From Isoetes taiwanensis (Eukaryota > Streptophyta > Lycopodiopsida > Isoetales > Isoetaceae), in NCBI GenBank assembly GCA_021234155.1, contig JAJEKV010000073.1, positions 5,734,001 to 5,798,000 on the forward strand: a stretch of 64,000 bases of DNA. The letters run 5' to 3'. A program made the position numbers and the translations under genes. The notes under the pieces were generated by a model that ran no database searches, had not been told where the DNA came from, and was given only the letters and a program-made list of their open reading frames with translations. This document shows, piece after piece, positions 60,558 through 64,000 of this stretch. Within the stretch, counting starts at the first letter, position 1; every line of letters starts with the position of its first letter.

Positions 60558-61303
60558 TCACACATCGCAGGAGCTTTTCCAAATTGTAGCAATTTGTTAT
60601 TTTCCTGCTGCAACGCTATAGCAAATTTAGGAAAGTGAAATGAATGTACCGCTTCCATGTGGATATGAAGCCAAAGGATGGTATCAGCTGTAGCAAGCAC
60701 TAAGGTTTTCTCATATAATTATGGCTGTGCAATCATTAATTGCCGGAATTCAACTCACGTCGGGTTTTTCCATCACCATGTATCCTATTAGTGTAGGGAA
60801 AAGAGGCCCCGATGTTTTCTCTCGAACGCATCTATAACTATACGCATTCAAAATGTTTAGTACTGCAAGGCTCGCATCTAAAGTACCGCACTCCACAGCA
60901 TCAAAAAGCCGCCTACCATGGAGAGTGGTACTCCGGTCGGTTGGGGCTCACAACAATTTGGTTAGGAAACCAATTTTATCTTTGGTGATCTACGACAACT
61001 AGCAGCGCTAGCCGCGACCAGATTACGTAGTAAAATGATAACATAAAAAGCTTAACCCTTGTGGCCGGTCGCCATCGCTACTTGAACAAAAAATCTGGAA
61101 ATATTAAGTTACCATCTTCGTATTCAGCATTATTCATCCATGTATTAGATAAGTATGCATGATACTTACCAAAAATGTCTTGATAGTAGGAGTTATTAGT
61201 TCACAACAAAACCCACACCTCTCCATCTCTCTGTAGTTTAATAAGATCATAATTTATGTTCATAAGCCTTGATGCCTTCTAAAGAACTCTCTAGGTGGCT
61301 TAC

Positions 61304-62358
61304 CTCCTCTCTAAAAATAGGCATGATCAGTAATGAAATGTAATTCCTCCACTTGAGGTGCAATAACATATTTCATATTTGCTGAAATGAAATACACAAA
61401 GACAATAATTTCCTTGTATAAATGCTGCTAAAAACATTAAGAAGAGGAAGAAACAAAATGGAATGTGGAGAAAAGAGGAACATACGCCAGCCTATAAGCA
61501 TGGAAAACCCTAAGTCAGAGACTCACCACGGCCAATGTTAGAAGACAAGAAGCGCTCAGATATGATAATCGCCAGATACAATGTCCTGTGCCCAAGATGA
61601 TATTTCTTCTCTCGCTTAATCTGTAATGAGGAACAAATGTTTCAGATGCTTTAACACTATTATTTGGGTAGAAACCTAAAATAACCTGACATTGTATGAT
61701 ATTCTTAAATACCTCAACCATCCAATCAACAAGAATAGCCTCATGTTTGTGCATCAATATCATGCCGCATGCCTCAAAGTAATCCAGCAATAACCGCCTT
61801 CAAGCATTCTGGCCCCATTCCATCCGATATATTATGTTTTAAAACATATAAATAGACATGCAATACAATAAACAAAAGAGTTATTCTACCCGCATGCATA
61901 AGCACCACCTAGATGTGAATCCATCGGATGTTTCAACATCTACAAATCTCAAATTTATTTTGTAAAACATTAAGATCTCCAGCTATGACCGCAGAGAAAT
62001 GAGTTAGTTCCTGCCGCAAATCCAGGGCCCGGTCGATCCTTCACAGATAAACTCATCTTCTAGAGCAATATTTTGGATAGGAGGTGTATTCTAGATCGGT
62101 TCCAATGGATTATCCCTTTTCTCGGGTTGGATGCTGAGCGAGAACTTTGTTTAGCTCGCTTTTACTCGATCCTTTTTCGCCGATTTCATCTCTATATTCA
62201 AGTGCGAGACATCGAACGAAAATAATGTGGGTCTTTGCCTTCGGTGATTTAGACTAACCTCGAGAACAAACTTTCCCGCTGGAAGATGAAATGGTTAGAG
62301 ACGTTTTCCAGCGCTTCTTTATCCTGGACGATCCATATTCCCGTAACAACTGCGGCAT
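61304..62358 (-). pseudogene. Cyclin pseudogene (cyclin N-terminal domain)
   Basis: Minus strand. A possible first exon (62358-62259) starts MPQLLREYGSSRIKKRW and ends at GTTAGT. The region 62130-61990 reads IQNIALEDEFICEGSTGPW with stops around it. Exon a (about 61790-61713) reads LLLDYFEACGMILMHKHEAI then LVDWMVE. Exon b (61620-61527) starts after CAG and reads IKREKKYHLGHR then TLYLAIIISERFLSSNIGR before GTGAGT. Exon c (61381-61304) reads SKYE, shifts frame, then IAPQVEELHFITDHAYF, shifts again and reaches REE before GTAAGC. ILVDWxVE, TLYLA..RFLS and SKYE..APQVEELHFITD are cyclin-box hallmarks. The exon expected between b and c (LQLVG..) is missing. Cyclins activate cyclin-dependent kinases. 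The frameshifts and missing exon make this a pseudogene, unless assembly errors are to blame. Confidence 0.8.
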
Positions 62359-64000
62359 CGAATGCCCATCATCTTAGCTCCCCGATTTAAATGCCTGCAA
62401 GTCTAGTTGTGATTGTTTGAATAGGATGTACGATTCATGGCAGAAATCAAGGGAAAATGTAGTCCGATATCACACCATTAACGATATAATCATGGTTTTC
62501 AGAGATTTTCGAGACGAACTCTAAAATTGCTTGAGATGAGCTGAATTTCCACCAGGTTTCCTACAAGAGTCTCTAACTATAACTCCGTTTTCTATAAAAT
62601 GCTCTCAAAACCGCCAAGGAAGAGGAAGAACAAAAAAATTACTTTTAAAAGGCTCTAATCGTTTTAGAAATTTAATTCGGGCATTAATTAACGCTATTAA
62701 TTTAGAAATTCAAAATGTAACTCACAGGTGGATTACCGGATTTTCTATCTATTTTCAAAACCATAATTTGAGTCCCTACTATATAATTTTAGGACCACCT
62801 ATTTGTTAAACAAAGAAACATCAACACAAAATTACAATCAAAATTACAATCGAATCTAAAAGTTTCACAGAAAGTTTTCACCAAAGTTTTATCAAAGTTT
62901 CTATGTAGAAGTTTCTATCTAAAATACGCTTATTGTAGCTATTCATCGCTAAAATTAAAATTACAAATATGTAAAAGTTATCCTCGGCTTTCAATGCAAA
63001 ATAGAGAGTCACTCAAGAACCTCGATTCATACGACACCACTAAAAGTTAGCCTGTAATTGATTTTTCCCGCAAATTAACCCCAACCCTTCATATATCGCC
63101 ATTTCCATCTCGAGGAGGGTCCAATACCAGTGCAGCATTTGAGACTCGAATTTACCATCTGCTCCACTTCCTCTCTCGAAGTTCACTCAGACCAACCCGA
63201 ACTAACCAATGACATCTAACTCCAGCCATCACATCTACTAATCAGCCCTAATCTAACTTTCCCCATCGGGACAAAAATTCAACAAACATTTAACCGATGA
63301 TCCACACACATTTGTATTCAACTCATGAAGAGGTTTCTGAGTGGCTTCCAATCGGAAGTTGCAAATATACCCCGTTGACTTTATATATATACCGTAAACT
63401 TAGAAAATATAATAAAGCAAAGAATAAAAATAATAAAAGAAAGTTCAAAAGAATCTACCCGTAAGAACATCCTGTATCGTCAAAGATATGCCCGCTTAAT
63501 TCAGCCAAAGTTACCCACTATATTCATACACGCATTAATTTTTGAGTCCCGGGCCTGACAGCACTGCAAATATATGTTAATATAACAATAAAATAAAATG
63601 GACATAACGAATAGGATAGTAATCACTCATAACCCGGAGTGCTTCATGACTCAAGAACGCTATGCCTACGCCGGTTAGAACATCAGCTGAAAGACGTGGA
63701 GACTAATGAAACCCTCGCCAGACTCCTAGCTTGTAGATTTCAGATCGGATGAACTCACAGCCCATCGGGGATTAAGCCACTTCAGAATTGAATTGATACC
63801 AATAGGTGTTACAAAGATACCATACCAAATAAAAGTTAACACAAAAACAAGCTTAACACTAGCAAAGAAAAAAAATGTAGTAAATTAATAAAATAAAATA
63901 AAGAAAGAAACTTACATTCTTTTTTGTACTTCCAGGAATAGGGGTTTAAAAAGGATCGGTCATGAATCATTTTCTTTAAGGTGCAAATGCCAATATCATG
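62359..64000. other. No gene recognised
   Basis: 1.6 kb, AT-rich, with no family signature, long repeat or RNA gene. It could hold the promoter of the cyclin pseudogene. Confidence 0.5.

Larger units (their letters stand above)
55130..61202. repeat. 6.1-kb direct duplication, copy B
   Basis: Partner of 45001-51292, offset by about 10.1 kb. It is slightly shorter overall, yet holds an extra 65-bp tandem unit at 57356-57486 that copy A has once. Sequence after the shared GGAGTTATTAGTTCA differs (CACAACAAAACCC here, CATAAAGCAATACG after copy A). The cyclin pseudogene begins 100 bases beyond. Confidence 0.9.

Overview
The window looks like nuclear DNA of a land plant with a repeat-rich, gene-poor genome. 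It is AT-rich, with long stretches of no detectable coding and several retroelement types. Every recognisable host gene is a plant or general eukaryotic family with spliceosomal GT..AG introns: ABC-F ATPase, CYP72-clan P450, plastid-type coproporphyrinogen III oxidase, callose synthase, cyclin, and an FCP1/NIF phosphatase-like protein. A Penelope-like reverse transcriptase favours a seed-free plant or gymnosperm over an angiosperm, but this is inference; the sequence does not identify the species.

Only one host gene looks intact: ABCF1 (22092-25045, + strand, five exons, 592 codons plus stop), a soluble twin-ATPase of the ABCF2/Arb1 type. Its exon 2 acceptor lies in a 72-bp tandem duplication that offers two in-frame 3' splice sites.

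Layout. 1-7920: a Penelope-like retroelement on the - strand, with ORF1 and a reverse transcriptase between two copies of a >=1.2-kb direct repeat that each end in a long (TA)n tract. 7948-8612: minisatellite. 9898-18010: a graveyard of broken gene pieces, all - strand: an NIF-domain phosphatase-like protein, an unidentified ORF, one CPOX exon, a set of unidentified exons, and a P450 decayed by G-to-A changes. Small inverted-repeat elements are mixed in. 19374-19857: a 5'-truncated LINE with a perfect 15-bp target-site duplication. 21571-25045: a perfect 22-bp inverted repeat, then ABCF1. 25046-45000: almost gene-free, with a 5'-truncated LINE (31052-32432), a callose synthase fragment, and clusters of a palindromic GGAAACC motif. 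45001-51292 and 55130-61202: a 6.1-6.3-kb direct duplication with a 3.8-kb spacer. 61304-62358: a cyclin pseudogene abutting the second copy. 62359-64000: nothing recognisable.

The repeat copies differ by many scattered small indels while the single-copy ABCF1 exons are clean. Some frameshifts in repeats may therefore be assembly errors rather than biology. The genes do not form a pathway; the window is one housekeeping gene in a landscape of mobile and decayed sequence.
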